Below, piece after piece: positions 21,695 to 21,776 of a stretch of DNA of 21,776 nt. The notes below the pieces were generated by a model. It worked only from the letters and a program-made list of their open reading frames with translations. It was not told the DNA's origin and searched no databases. The stretch lies in the NCBI GenBank assembly GCA_003153585.1, contig PLZZ01000159.1, positions 9,885 to 31,660 on the forward strand, written 5' to 3'. Source of the stretch: Acidobacteriota bacterium (GTDB lineage: Bacteria > Acidobacteriota > Terriglobia > Acidiferrales > UBA7541). The translations under genes and the position numbers were made by a program. Position 1 is the first letter of the stretch. Each line of letters starts with the position of its first letter.

Positions 21695-21776
21695 CCGGCT
21701 GCGGCCCGGCGACGGCAATCGTGACGCGGTGAGAGCGCATGGTCCCCGGGCCGCCCGAAGACGAGCTTCGGCGCGG

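Larger units (their letters stand above)
21212..21776. other. Non-coding interval upstream of the phosphoesterase gene
   Basis: I see no supportable gene in these 565 bases. The minus-strand frame that continues upstream from the phosphoesterase, and a plus-strand frame at 21339-21560, lack ribosome sites and family resemblance. What is present: a CCATGA-TG-TCATGG inverted repeat (21313-21326), two copies of a 15-base repeat (21373-21387, 21439-21453), recurring short GGCGATTT and GAGTTACG words (about 21413-21600), a T7 run near 21650, and a TGCAGAGT/ACTCTGCA inverted repeat (21674-21694). An ATG at 21739 opens a frame to the window end that cannot be judged. Confidence 0.6.

Noticed and set aside
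21212..21718. 169-codon N-terminal extension of the phosphoesterase
   Set aside because: It precedes an obvious signal peptide with a GGAGG site, and its composition does not resemble a conserved domain.
21739..21776. Possible start of a plus-strand gene at the right edge
   Set aside because: Only about 12 codons are visible, with a mediocre ribosome site and no recognisable motif.

Overview
The window is about 21.8 kb of moderately GC-rich bacterial chromosome with dense, intact genes and no insertion sequence, prophage gene or CRISPR array that I can see. The gene mix suggests an Acidobacteriota chromosome. It includes a five-helix menaquinone-type succinate dehydrogenase, RNase J, a bacterial deoxyhypusine-synthase-like protein, a pyruvoyl-dependent arginine decarboxylase, and a secreted glutamine-rich / glycine-zipper protein of a kind I associate with that phylum. 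This taxonomic call is an inference from content, not a marker-gene result.

Layout. Positions 1-2340 (minus strand) hold the 5' part of an M19 membrane dipeptidase, an NADPH:quinone-reductase-like MDR enzyme and sdhB. Positions 2344-4778 (minus) complete an sdhC-sdhA-sdhB operon, with an ATGA stop/start overlap between sdhC and sdhA and a near-consensus promoter before sdhC. A GAF-domain protein (5002-5556, plus) and an exported Gln-rich protein (5732-6784, plus) follow, the latter closed by a clear intrinsic terminator. Positions 7079-9821 hold a polyamine module: pyruvoyl arginine decarboxylase (plus), a convergent deoxyhypusine/homospermidine-synthase-like gene (minus), and a divergent agmatinase-family gene (plus). 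A small GlsB/YeaQ-type membrane protein follows at 9839-10168. Positions 10333-15837 (plus) hold housekeeping genes in one direction: RNase J, a RimI-like GNAT acetyltransferase, undecaprenyl-diphosphatase and the FtsK DNA translocase. A tRNA-Phe(GAA) gene and an AsmA-family protein follow. The right end (17895-21211, minus) carries two exported proteins, a Tat-signal multicopper oxidase and a phospholipase C / acid-phosphatase family phosphoesterase, separated by a 14-bp hairpin. The last 565 bases hold no gene I can support but do contain repeated operator-like motifs.

How the parts fit. The most interesting part is the polyamine module. Arginine would be decarboxylated to agmatine by an archaeal-type enzyme, and a deoxyhypusine-synthase homologue with its catalytic Lys intact is next door. 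The agmatinase homologue that should connect them has lost three of the six Asp/His metal ligands of its family (DAHxD reads GAHAE, DxD reads NxD) while keeping an intact frame. Either it is not an ordinary agmatinase, or the module makes or uses something other than putrescine. A second oddity is the tRNA-Phe gene, whose T-loop has C instead of U at position 55 and whose 15:48 pair is non-standard.
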